From positions 1 through 64,000 of the forward strand of contig NZ_LGHK01000019.1 of assembly GCF_001908235.1 (NCBI RefSeq): DNA of 64,000 nucleotides. Reading direction: 5' to 3'. Below the pieces are notes generated by a model. The model was not told the origin of the DNA, ran no database searches, and saw nothing but the letters and a program-made list of their open reading frames with translations. This DNA is from Bradyrhizobium sp. NAS96.2 (GTDB lineage: Bacteria; Pseudomonadota; Alphaproteobacteria; Rhizobiales; Xanthobacteraceae). Shown here one piece after another: positions 20,367 to 30,692 of this stretch; positions within the stretch are counted from its first letter, which is position 1, and each line of letters starts with the position of its first letter. The translations under genes were made by a program, and so were the position numbers.

Positions 20367-22949
20367 TCACAAATTCCGCAACACCGAGGCCGGCTTCTGG
20401 TTCAGCGCGAGCAGCGTCCCGGCCAGCCCCAATCCGACGGTGACGACCAGCGCGGCGGCCACGACCAGGGCGGCGCTGCCGGCCTGCCAGATGAAACTGA
20501 GCGTCATCAGCCGCGTCACGATCAGCCAGGCCGCGACCGAGCCGGCGATCACGCCGAAAATCGCGGTTGCAAAACCGATCATCAGATACTCCAGCGCGTA
20601 GGCGCCGAGCAATCGCACCCGTGTGGCACCGAGCGTCTTGAGGATCACGGCATCATAGACGCGGTGGCGATGCCCTGCGGCGAGCGCGCCGCCCAGCACC
20701 AGGATCGCCGAGATCAGCGTCACGGCGCTGGCGCCGCGGATCGCGAGCACGAGGTTGCTGACGACGCTGCCGATGGTCTCCAGCGCCTCGCGGACCCGCA
20801 CGCTGGTCACCATCGGAAATGCGTCGGCGACCTGCTTGATGATGCGCGCGTCGTCGTTAGGGCTGGCAGGTTGTTCCGTCAGGGTCGCGACGTGGCTGTG
20901 CGGCGCGCCCTTGAAGGCGTTCGGCGAGAACACCAGCACGAAGTTGATGCCGAGGCCCTGCCAGTCGATGTTGCGCAGATTGGCGATCTTCGCCGGCACA
21001 TCGCGGCCGAGCACGTTGACCACGATCTCGTCGCCGATCTTCAGGGACAGGCCGTCGGCGATCTTCTTCTCCATCGAGACCAGCGGAGGCCCGCTGTAGT
21101 CCGGCCCCCACCATTCACCCTCGACGATCTTCGATCCCTTGGGAATTTCACCGGTATAGGTCAGGCCGCGGTCGCTTTGCAGCACCCACTCGGAATCGAC
21201 CGACGGCTTGAGCTGGTCGGCCTTGACGCCGCGCGCGGCGACGATGCGCCCGCGCAGCATCGGCACGTCCTCGACGGTCGAGCCGGCGGCGATCTGCGCC
21301 AGGAAGGCATTGAAGCGGTCGGCCTCGGTGGAGGGAATGTCGATGAAGAAGAACGACGGCGCCCGTTCCGGCAATGCGGCCAGGAATTGCCGGCGCAGAT
21401 TGCCGTCGATCTGGGTGATGGTGACGAGCACGGCGAGCCCAAGGCCGAGCGACAGTACGACCGACGGCGTCAGCGCGCCCGGCCGGTGGATGTTGGCGAT
21501 GGCGAGCCGCAGCATGGTCATGCGGCTGCGCGGCAGCCGCCGTGCCACCGCCATCAGGATCTCGGCAATCCCGCGCAGCAGCAGGAACACCGCGATCGAG
21601 GCGACGACGAACACGGTGGCGACCCGCTTGTCATAGGCAAGCCCGATCGCGACGCCGATCAGCAGCGCGACCACCACGGCCATCAGCGCAAGATAGCTCC
21701 AGCGCGGCCGGTGCCACTCGCTGGCGACGGTCTCGCGGAACAGCGCGGCGACCGGCACGTCGTGGACCCGGCCGAGCGGCCACAGCCCGAACGCCAGCGC
21801 GGTGAGCTGGCCGTAGATGAAGGACAGCGCGAGCTCGTCGGGATGCAGGGCCGGCACCACCGGCAGCGGCAGCAGCTTGCCGAACAGGCCGACGATGACG
21901 AAAGGCAGCGCGGCGCCGAGCACGAGGCCGATCACCGAGCCGATCCCGGCCAGCACCACGACTTGCGTGCAGTAGATCGTGAAGACGTCGCGGCCGGTGG
22001 CGCCGAGCGCCTTGAACGAGGCGATGACGTCGCGGCGGCGGTCGATATGGCTCTTCACCGCGTTGGCGACGCCGACACCGCCGACCAGGAGCGCGGCAAG
22101 ACCCACGAGGGTCAGGAACTGGGTGAAGCGGTTGATGGTGCGCTCGAGCTGCGGCGAGGCGTTGCTGCGGCTACGGACCTCCCAGCCGGCCTCCGGTGCT
22201 GCGGCGCGCGCGCCGTCGATCAACGCGGTGGTGGCGCGATCGTCGTTGGCGCCGTCGGGCAGCTTTACCCGGTAGATCCAGCGCACCAGGCTGCCGGGCT
22301 GCAACAGGTCGGTGGCGCGCAGGCTGGCTTCGCTGATCAGGAAGCGCGGGCCGAGGCCGACGCCGCCGGCGAGCTTGTCGGGCTCGGCCGCCACCACGCT
22401 GCGGATCTGGTAGGTCGCGCTGCCGATGGTGACGCGGTCGCCGAGCTTCAGGTCGAGCCGCGCCAGCAGGGTCGAGTCGGCAGCCGCGCCAAAAACGCCG
22501 TCGCGCTCAGTGAGCAGATCGGCGATCGGCATGTTCGGCTCGAGCGTCAGCTCGCCGAGCATCGGATATTTGCCGTCGACCGCCTTGAGCTCGACCAGCG
22601 CCAGCTTGCCGTCGCCGCTGCGCGCCATTGCGCGGAGCGTGGCCGCAACCGAAACCTCGCCGCGGGTGCGCAGGTAGGCGACCTCGTCGGGCTTGGCCTC
22701 GCGTGAGATCAGCGAGAACGCGACGTCGCCGCCGAGCAGCGTGCGGCCCTCGCGCGACAGGCCATCGCCGAGACTCGCGGCGACCGAGCCGACGCCGGCA
22801 ATCGCCATCACGCCGAGCGCGATGCAGGCGATGAACACGTAGAAGCCGCGCAGGCCGCCGCGCAATTCGCGCAGCGCGTAACGGAAGGCAAGCGACGACG
22901 CGCGGCCCTGGGTACGGACCTGCACCGCGACTTCGGACGCGATGCTCAT
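20367..22949 (-). CDS. ABC transporter permease, YbbP/FtsX-like
   Basis: An 860-residue membrane protein with two FtsX-type permease modules. An N-terminal transmembrane helix (about residues 33-55) is followed by a large periplasmic domain, a central block of helices (about 260-480), a second periplasmic domain, and three C-terminal helices (about 725-845). This is the layout of E. coli YbbP and related MacB-like exporters that extract substrates from the outer leaflet of the inner membrane. Its start overlaps the stop of the ATPase gene by 4 bases (ATGA). With the divergent esterase the locus matches tesA-ybbA-ybbP. The substrate is unknown. Confidence 0.9.
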   Translation of the reverse strand: MSIASEVAVQVRTQGRASSLAFRYALRELRGGLRGFYVFIACIALGVMAIAGVGSVAASLGDGLSREGRTLLGGDVAFSLISREAKPDEVAYLRTRGEVSVAATLRAMARSGDGKLALVELKAVDGKYPMLGELTLEPNMPIADLLTERDGVFGAAADSTLLARLDLKLGDRVTIGSATYQIRSVVAAEPDKLAGGVGLGPRFLISEASLRATDLLQPGSLVRWIYRVKLPDGANDDRATTALIDGARAAAPEAGWEVRSRSNASPQLERTINRFTQFLTLVGLAALLVGGVGVANAVKSHIDRRRDVIASFKALGATGRDVFTIYCTQVVVLAGIGSVIGLVLGAALPFVIVGLFGKLLPLPVVPALHPDELALSFIYGQLTALAFGLWPLGRVHDVPVAALFRETVASEWHRPRWSYLALMAVVVALLIGVAIGLAYDKRVATVFVVASIAVFLLLRGIAEILMAVARRLPRSRMTMLRLAIANIHRPGALTPSVVLSLGLGLAVLVTITQIDGNLRRQFLAALPERAPSFFFIDIPSTEADRFNAFLAQIAAGSTVEDVPMLRGRIVAARGVKADQLKPSVDSEWVLQSDRGLTYTGEIPKGSKIVEGEWWGPDYSGPPLVSMEKKIADGLSLKIGDEIVVNVLGRDVPAKIANLRNIDWQGLGINFVLVFSPNAFKGAPHSHVATLTEQPASPNDDARIIKQVADAFPMVTSVRVREALETIGSVVSNLVLAIRGASAVTLISAILVLGGALAAGHRHRVYDAVILKTLGATRVRLLGAYALEYLMIGFATAIFGVIAGSVAAWLIVTRLMTLSFIWQAGSAALVVAAALVVTVGLGLAGTLLALNQKPASVLRNL

Positions 22950-23665
22950 GTCGTGGATTGTCCGTCGATGCGGCCGGAGCGCAGCCGCACCACGCGGTCG
23001 CAGCGCTGCGCGAGCGCGAGATCATGCGTCACCAGCACCAAGGTCATGCCGCGCTCGGCGTGCTTGGTGAACAGCAAATCGACGATCTGCTTGCCGGTCG
23101 TCTCGTCGAGATTTCCGGTCGGCTCGTCGGCGACCAGGATCGCCGGATCGGGCGCGAGCGCACGTGCGATCGCGACGCGCTGCTGCTCGCCGCCGGAAAG
23201 CTGCGTCGGATAGTGATGCAGCCGTTCGCCGAGACCGACCGATTGCAGCTCCTGCGCGGCGCGCGCGGCGGCATCGGGATTGCCGGCGAGCTCGAGCGGC
23301 ACCGCGACGTTCTCCAGCGCGGTCATGGTCGGGATCAGATGGAACGACTGGAAGACGATGCCGACCTGGCGGCCGCGGAAGCGCGCCAGCGCATCTTCAT
23401 CGAGGGCATTGAACGAGGTGCCGTCGACGACCACCTCTCCGCTGTCAGGACGTTCAAGCCCCGCCATCACCATCAGCAAGGTCGACTTGCCCGAGCCCGA
23501 CGGGCCGATCAGGCCGATGGCCTCACCCGCTGCCACACGAAGGCTGATATCTTTCAGGATATGAACCCGTGCCGCGCCGGTGCCGAGCGAGAGATTGACG
23601 TTCCTGACGGCAATGGTGTCCGGCTCGACGTCGGTCAGTGAAGAGGATTCGATGAGACTGTCCAT
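22946..23665 (-). CDS. ABC transporter ATP-binding protein, YbbA type
   Basis: The ATPase partner of the downstream permease, 239 residues, of the LolD/MacB class. Walker A is GPSGSGKST, with Lys60; the signature is LSGGEQQRVAIARAL; Walker B is ILVADEPTGNLD; the switch is VLVTHDLALA. The ATG at 23665 is the only sensible start before the conserved part. No clear Shine-Dalgarno precedes it. It overlaps the head-to-head esterase gene by 14 bases if that gene starts at 23652. Confidence 0.92.
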   Translation of the reverse strand: MDSLIESSSLTDVEPDTIAVRNVNLSLGTGAARVHILKDISLRVAAGEAIGLIGPSGSGKSTLLMVMAGLERPDSGEVVVDGTSFNALDEDALARFRGRQVGIVFQSFHLIPTMTALENVAVPLELAGNPDAAARAAQELQSVGLGERLHHYPTQLSGGEQQRVAIARALAPDPAILVADEPTGNLDETTGKQIVDLLFTKHAERGMTLVLVTHDLALAQRCDRVVRLRSGRIDGQSTT

Positions 23666-24380
23666 GGTTCGGTCATATGGCACTTCCGCGGCTGCGGTCG
23701 AGGCCCGGTTGAGAATCTTCGTGCACATACTCGTGTTGCTTATGGGCTTGATGACGACGGCCAGCGCGCAGACGCCAGACCCGGAGAAACCTCCCGGGAA
23801 AGCTTCCGCGAAACCGATCAAAATGGTGGTTCTGGGCGATTCCCTGAGCGCCGGTTACGGCCTTCCGGCCGAGGCGGCCTTTCCGGTCCGGCTGCAAAAA
23901 GCCTTGGAAGCCAAGGGGATAAAGGTCGACATGACCAACGCCGGGGTGTCGGGCGACACCGCCTCGGGCGGCCGTGAGCGGCTCGACTGGTCGGTGGCCG
24001 ACGGAACCGATGCGGTGATTGTCGAGCTCGGCGCCAACGATGCCTTGCGCGGCATCGATCCCGCGGTGACGCGTGCCGCGCTCTCGGACATCATCACAAA
24101 GTTGCAGACGCGCAAGATCGCGGTGCTCTTGTGCGGCATGCTCGCGCCACCGAACTATGGCAGTGAGTATGCGGCGAAGTTCAACGCGATCTATCCGGAT
24201 CTGTCGAAATCGCTTGGCGTGCCGCTCTATCCGTTCTTCCTCGACGGCGTTGCTGCTAATCCGAAGATCAATCAGGCCGACGGCATGCATCCGACGGCGG
24301 AAGGTGTGGACATCGTCGTGAAGAACATGCTGCCCACGGTGGAGGCATTTCTCGGCGCATTATCAGGGCAACGCAGTTGA
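23652..24380 (+). CDS. tesA: GDSL/SGNH arylesterase (TesA type)
   Basis: A 242-residue periplasmic esterase/lysophospholipase of the SGNH family. An N-terminal signal sequence runs to about Ala39. Block I is VVLGDSLSAGYG with Ser64; block III is LGANDALRG with the conserved Asn; block V is DGMHPTAEG with the catalytic Asp-His pair. The start at 23652 has a good Shine-Dalgarno (GAAGAGG), whereas the in-frame ATG at 23664 does not. The gene is divergent from the ybbA-type ATPase, as tesA and ybbA are in E. coli, and the coding 5' ends overlap. Confidence 0.92.
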   Translation: MRLSMVRSYGTSAAAVEARLRIFVHILVLLMGLMTTASAQTPDPEKPPGKASAKPIKMVVLGDSLSAGYGLPAEAAFPVRLQKALEAKGIKVDMTNAGVSGDTASGGRERLDWSVADGTDAVIVELGANDALRGIDPAVTRAALSDIITKLQTRKIAVLLCGMLAPPNYGSEYAAKFNAIYPDLSKSLGVPLYPFFLDGVAANPKINQADGMHPTAEGVDIVVKNMLPTVEAFLGALSGQRS

Positions 24381-24548
24381 ATCGCGGGCAGTGCGCCGCG
24401 TTGTGTCCGTAGGTTTACGAGCTGTTAACGCCTCATGCTTCGCAGAGTCACATATCTCGGGTACAAATAGGCATCGGTGATTCGTCACCGGGGTCGTTAT
24501 AGGCGCGGGCTCCCAAAACTCGCGCCACTGCATCGGAGGGTTCTTGCG

Positions 24549-25085
24549 ATGCCGCGTTTGTTCACTGGACTGGAAATCCCGGCCGAAATTGGCCAGACGC
24601 TTTCCAATTTGCGTGGCGGCCTTCCTGGCGCACGCTGGATCGATCCCGAAAACTATCACGTCACTCTGCGCTTCATCGGCGACATCGATGGCATGTGGGC
24701 CAACGAGATCGCGACGATGCTGTTTCGGGTGAACCGCAAACCGTTCGAGGTCAAATTGCAGGGCCTGTCAAGCTTCGGCGGACGCAAGCCGCGCGCGGTG
24801 GTTGCCGCCGTCGAGCCGAGCCGGCCGCTGATCGAACTGCAGGCCGAGCTCGAGCGGATGATGCAGCGGATGGGGCTCGATCCCGAGGGCAGGAAATTCA
24901 CACCACATGTCACGCTCGCGCGTTTGCACGACGCGTCGAGCCAGGACGTCGCGGATTATCTGTCCGTGCGCGGCTACTTCCCGAGCCGCACCTTCCTGGC
25001 GGACCGCTTCGTGCTGTTCTCGTCGCGTGCGTCGACAGGCGGCGGCCCCTACGTGGTCGAGGATGCTTACGAGCTCTGCGCGTAA
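24549..25085 (+). CDS. thpR: RNA 2',3'-cyclic 3'-phosphodiesterase ThpR (LigT)
   Basis: Hydrolyses RNA 2',3'-cyclic phosphates and can act as a 2'-5' RNA ligase in vitro. The 178-residue protein has the two HxTx motifs of the 2H phosphoesterase family, His37 in YHVTLRFIG and His120 in PHVTLARL. The length is normal. The start MPRLFTGLEIP at 24549 has a GGAGGG Shine-Dalgarno 8 bases upstream and matches the family N-terminus. A CtrA-like half-match (TTTA-N7-TTAA, 24414-24428) lies upstream. Confidence 0.93.
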   Translation: MPRLFTGLEIPAEIGQTLSNLRGGLPGARWIDPENYHVTLRFIGDIDGMWANEIATMLFRVNRKPFEVKLQGLSSFGGRKPRAVVAAVEPSRPLIELQAELERMMQRMGLDPEGRKFTPHVTLARLHDASSQDVADYLSVRGYFPSRTFLADRFVLFSSRASTGGGPYVVEDAYELCA

Positions 25086-25138
25086 GGCCTCCTAAGATCA
25101 CGGTTTGAGGCGCCGGCGAGGCGCGTGCGGTCGGCCAT

Positions 25139-25166
25139 GGTATGCAAGGGTTCGCGCTTGCATACC
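25139..25166. promoter_or_regulatory. Perfect 10-bp inverted repeat upstream of zapE
   Basis: GGTATGCAAG (25139-25148) and CTTGCATACC (25157-25166) are exact reverse complements with an 8-base spacer, 69 bases before the zapE ATG. No T-run follows, so it is not a classical terminator of thpR. It may be an operator for a dimeric regulator (GntR-type sites often look like this) or an mRNA hairpin. Confidence 0.45.
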
Positions 25167-25234
25167 TGCTGCATGCCCATTGGCACAATTCACGGCTTGC
25201 AATTTGCCGCGCACTAGGGCCGTAAGGTGGGCTG

Positions 25235-26422
25235 ATGCTGTCCGCCTCGCCCAGTTCGTTCCTCGAACACTACAAATCCCTGGTCGCCTCCGGCGCGATC
25301 GAGGCTGATCCCGCGCAGGCCGTTGCCGCCGATGCGTTCGGCGCGCTGGAGGAGCGGCTCGCGAGCTACAAGCCGCAGCGCAAGCAGGGTCTGTTCGGGC
25401 GGCTGTTCGGCGGCGACAAGGACGACAAGCCGCCGCGCGGGCTCTACGTCCATGGCGAGGTCGGCCGCGGCAAGACCATGTTGATGGATCTGTTCTTCCA
25501 GCAAAGCACGGTCGAGCACAAGCGCCGCGCGCATTTCCACGAATTCATGGCCGAGGCGCATGAGCGCATCTACGGCTACCGCCAGCAGATCGCGCGCGGC
25601 GAGATCGCGGACGGTGACGTGATCGCGCTCACCGCGCAGGCGATCTTCGACGAAGCCTGGCTGCTCTGCTTCGACGAATTCCACGTCACCGATATCGCCG
25701 ATGCGATGATCCTCGGGCGGCTGTTCGCAAAGCTGTTCGATCTCGGCACCGTCGTGGTCGCGACCTCGAACGTCGCGCCTGACGATCTCTACAAGGGCGG
25801 TCTCAATCGCGCGCTGTTCCTGCCGTTCATCGCACAGATATCAGAACACATGGACGTGCTGCGGCTCGATGCGCGCACCGACTTCCGGCTGGAGAAGCTC
25901 GTCGGCGTGAAAATGTGGCTGGTGCCCGCGGACGATGCGGCCGATGCCGCGCTCAACGCGGCCTGGCGCAAGATGACCGGCAATGCGCCGTGCAAGGCGC
26001 GCCTCATTCCGATCAAGGGACGCATCCTGAACGTGCCGTGCTCGGCGCACGGCGTCGCGCGCTTCAGCTTCATGGATATCTGCGAGAAGCCGCTTGCCGC
26101 GTCCGATTATCTGAGGCTTGCGCACGACTACCACACGATCCTGATCGACCATATTCCGGTGATGGACTACGCCGAGCGCAACGCCGCCAAGCGCTTCATC
26201 TCGCTGATCGACACCCTCTATGACAATGCCGTGAAGCTGATGGCCTCCGCCGAGGCCGATCCGGTGTCGCTGTACCTTGCTGAGGAAGGCGTCGAGGCGA
26301 TGGAGTTCAAGCGCACGTCCTCGCGCCTGATCGAGATGAGCTCGGAGTCCTACCTGGCTTTGCCGCACGGCCGGAAGGATTCGTCGGCGAGCGGTTCGAC
26401 GACCGGACTGGTCGAGACCTGA
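25235..26422 (+). CDS. zapE: Cell division protein ZapE (AFG1-like ATPase)
   Basis: An AFG1/LACE1-family P-loop ATPase that associates with the Z-ring and helps constriction in E. coli. The 395-residue protein has Walker A GEVGRGKTM (Lys80), Walker B LLCFDEFHVTD, and a C-terminal R-finger region around NAAKRFISLIDTLYDN. The family-typical opening SFLEHYKSLVASGAIEAD is present. A Shine-Dalgarno AAGGTGG precedes the ATG. It lies upstream of mdh with a 234-base gap, the same order seen in many Rhizobiales. Confidence 0.94.
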   Translation: MLSASPSSFLEHYKSLVASGAIEADPAQAVAADAFGALEERLASYKPQRKQGLFGRLFGGDKDDKPPRGLYVHGEVGRGKTMLMDLFFQQSTVEHKRRAHFHEFMAEAHERIYGYRQQIARGEIADGDVIALTAQAIFDEAWLLCFDEFHVTDIADAMILGRLFAKLFDLGTVVVATSNVAPDDLYKGGLNRALFLPFIAQISEHMDVLRLDARTDFRLEKLVGVKMWLVPADDAADAALNAAWRKMTGNAPCKARLIPIKGRILNVPCSAHGVARFSFMDICEKPLAASDYLRLAHDYHTILIDHIPVMDYAERNAAKRFISLIDTLYDNAVKLMASAEADPVSLYLAEEGVEAMEFKRTSSRLIEMSSESYLALPHGRKDSSASGSTTGLVET

Positions 26423-26650
26423 CATTCGGCCTGATATTTGGTCTCGAAATTTGCTCTTGCCCGCGGCCCGGTTCGGAGCAACTTTTCGTGTCTCCGGGCG
26501 GACGTTGCTGGCATGCCTGACCGAATTGCAGGCAGGGCCCGCAATCGGGCAGGCGCGACTTGCAGGCCCTGACTTGAATGGATCATTCGAAAGGGATAAC
26601 CACCCTTGCAACCGACTTCCCTCCCTCCTGCATCCAGTTCAAAGGACTGA

Positions 26651-27625
<975 letters not shown>

Positions 27626-27640
27626 TCTCGATCGGCAATG

Positions 27641-27672
27641 ACCCGATAGGCGATTCCAATCGCCTGTCGGGT
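27641..27672 (+). terminator. Hairpin between mdh and sucC
   Basis: ACCCGATAGGCGATT (27641-27655) pairs with AATCGCCTGTCGGGT (27658-27672) over 15 bp with a single U-G wobble. No T-run follows, so it may act as an attenuator or an mRNA end rather than a full terminator. Confidence 0.5.
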
Positions 27673-27785
27673 GCAAGATGATGAAATTCTGGCGGATTTT
27701 GTAGTTGCGCGAGCATTGGTATATGGTATGCCAGCGTCAGGGCTGACGTTAAGTTCGCCGCACGAGGGTTTGGGAGCGTCTTTCC

Positions 27786-28982
<1,197 letters not shown>

Positions 28983-28984
28983 CG

Positions 28985-29461
28985 ATGGCCGATCATCTCG
29001 ACGCTCCGACACCACTGGAAGAACACCGCAAGCTCGCGGTTTTCGCCGGCGAGTGGAACGGCGAAGAGATGGTCCTTCCGTCGCGCTGGACCGCCGGCGG
29101 TCCAGCCACCTCGCACGTCGTTGCGCGCATCGCGCTCAACGGCTTCTATCTGATCCAGGACAGCGTGCAGACCCGCGACGGCAAGGAAAGCTTCGCCACC
29201 CACGGCGTCTTCACCTACGACCGCGACGATCGGGCCTACAAATTGTTCTGGCACGATTCGCTCGGCTACTACCCGCCGTCGCCGGCCTCCGGCGGCTGGG
29301 CGGGCAAGTCGCTGATCCTGGTGCGCGGCTCGCTCCGCGGCAATGCCCGTCACGTCTACGAGGTCGTCGACGACAACACCTACAACATGAAGATCCAGTT
29401 CTCGCCTGACGCGGAAGGGTGGGCCGACGTGCTCACCGGCGTGTACCGGCGTATCCACTGA
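28985..29461 (+). CDS. DUF1579-like protein between sucC and sucD
   Basis: A 158-residue soluble protein without signal peptide. Its opening, EEHRKLAVFAGEWNGEEMVLPS, and the beta-rich middle (THGVFTYDRDDRAYKLFWHDS) resemble the DUF1579 family, whose members form small beta-barrels of unknown function. It starts 2 bases after the sucC stop and its Shine-Dalgarno lies within the end of sucC, so it is probably translationally coupled to sucC. Its stop codon is formed by the first bases of an intergenic repeat copy. A metabolic link to succinyl-CoA synthetase is only inferred from position. Confidence 0.8.
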   Translation: MADHLDAPTPLEEHRKLAVFAGEWNGEEMVLPSRWTAGGPATSHVVARIALNGFYLIQDSVQTRDGKESFATHGVFTYDRDDRAYKLFWHDSLGYYPPSPASGGWAGKSLILVRGSLRGNARHVYEVVDDNTYNMKIQFSPDAEGWADVLTGVYRRIH

Positions 29462-29508
29462 GCATGATCCGGAAAAGTGGCCCCCGGTTTTCCGATATGA
29501 TCATGCTC
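29460..29508. repeat. Dispersed palindromic repeat, copy D (short form)
   Basis: GAGCATGATC (29460-29469) to GATCATGCTC (29499-29508), with the conserved interior CCGGAAAAGTGG...CGGTTTTCCG. The first two bases of the element complete the TGA stop of the upstream gene. It lies between the DUF1579 gene and sucD within the operon. Confidence 0.88.
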
Positions 29509-29554
29509 AAATCATAGTGTCCTTCACCGCTGTCTCGCGAAAGCATCTCGAACC

Positions 29555-30436
29555 ATGTCCATTCTGATCGACAAGAACACCAAGGTCATCTGCCAGGGCT
29601 TCACCGGCAAGAACGGCACGTTCCATTCGGAAGCGGCGATCGCTTACGGCACCAAGATGGTCGGTGGCGTCGCGCCGGGCAAAGGCGGCTCGACCCATCT
29701 CAATTTGCCGGTGTTCGACACCGTCGCCGAAGCGCGCGAGAAGACCGGCGCCGACGCCAGCGTGGTCTATGTCCCGCCGCCGGGCGCGGCGGATGCGATC
29801 TGTGAGGCGATCGATGCCGAGATCCCGCTGATCGTCTGCATCACCGAGGGCATCCCGGTGCTCGACATGGTGCGCGTGAAGCGCTCGCTGTCGGGCTCGA
29901 AGTCGCGGCTGATCGGGCCGAACTGCCCCGGCGTGATGACCGCCGGCGAGTGCAAGATCGGCATCATGCCGGCCAACATCTTCAAGCCCGGCTCGGTCGG
30001 CATCGTCTCCCGCTCCGGCACCCTGACCTATGAAGCGGTGTTCCAGACCACCCAGGAAGGCCTCGGCCAGACCACCGCGGTCGGCATCGGCGGCGACCCG
30101 GTCAAGGGCACCGAATTCATCGACATGCTGGAGATGTTCCTGGCCGACGAGAAGACCAAGTCGATCGTCATGATCGGCGAAATCGGCGGTTCCGCCGAGG
30201 AAGACGCTGCCCAGTTCCTCAAGGACGAGGCCAAGCGCGGCCGCAAGAAGCCGATGGTTGGCTTCATCGCCGGTGTCACAGCACCTCCCGGCCGTCGCAT
30301 GGGCCACGCCGGCGCGATCATCTCCGGCGGCAAGGGCGACGCCGGTTCCAAGACCGCGGCGATGGAAGCCGCCGGCATCAAGGTCTCGCCGTCCCCGGCG
30401 CGGCTCGGGCACACCTTGGCCGAGATGCTGAAGTAA
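29555..30436 (+). CDS. sucD: Succinyl-CoA synthetase alpha subunit
   Basis: The CoA-binding, phosphohistidine-carrying subunit. The 293-residue protein has an N-terminal Rossmann CoA-binding domain ([16 protein letters not shown]), [25 protein letters not shown] and the phosphorylated His251 in [10 protein letters not shown]. The length is normal. It is separated from sucC by the DUF1579 gene and a repeat copy, and is followed by a strong intrinsic terminator, so sucA downstream probably has its own promoter. Confidence 0.98.
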   Translation: MSILIDKNTKVICQGFTGKNGTFHSEAAIAYGTKMVGGVAPGKGGSTHLNLPVFDTVAEAREKTGADASVVYVPPPGAADAICEAIDAEIPLIVCITEGIPVLDMVRVKRSLSGSKSRLIGPNCPGVMTAGECKIGIMPANIFKPGSVGIVSRSGTLTYEAVFQTTQEGLGQTTAVGIGGDPVKGTEFIDMLEMFLADEKTKSIVMIGEIGGSAEEDAAQFLKDEAKRGRKKPMVGFIAGVTAPPGRRMGHAGAIISGGKGDAGSKTAAMEAAGIKVSPSPARLGHTLAEMLK

Positions 30437-30478
30437 TCGCCGTCCGGCGAGGTTCCCTTCGAGATTGGCGCGATTTCG

Positions 30479-30510
30479 GGCGGGTTCTCCTTGGAGAACC
30501 CGCCTTTTTT
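30479..30510 (+). terminator. Intrinsic terminator after sucD
   Basis: A perfect 12-bp inverted repeat, GGCGGGTTCTCC (30479-30490) and GGAGAACCCGCC (30493-30504), is followed directly by six T residues (30505-30510). It lies 42 bases after the sucD stop. The next 180 bases before sucA are unusually A/T-rich for this window (for example around 30540-30600), as expected for a promoter. Confidence 0.9.
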
Positions 30511-30692
30511 CATGCGCTTTGCCGTCAGAACGCCGATCAATAAAATATGAAAATAGATTCATTCTTTAGTTCTTTTAGGCAGGAATATCCGACCTAGATA
30601 GGGTAAGGATATCCATCCAGCCGGCGCTCTTCCCAGACCGGCACTTGCGCCGTCTCCTACGCGCGAACCGAAAAAATCACCAGGACTGCCTC

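Noticed and set aside
25181-25201. TGGCAC ... TTGCA upstream of zapE, resembling a sigma-54 promoter
   Set aside because: The spacing between the GG and GC elements is about five bases too long for a -24/-12 promoter.
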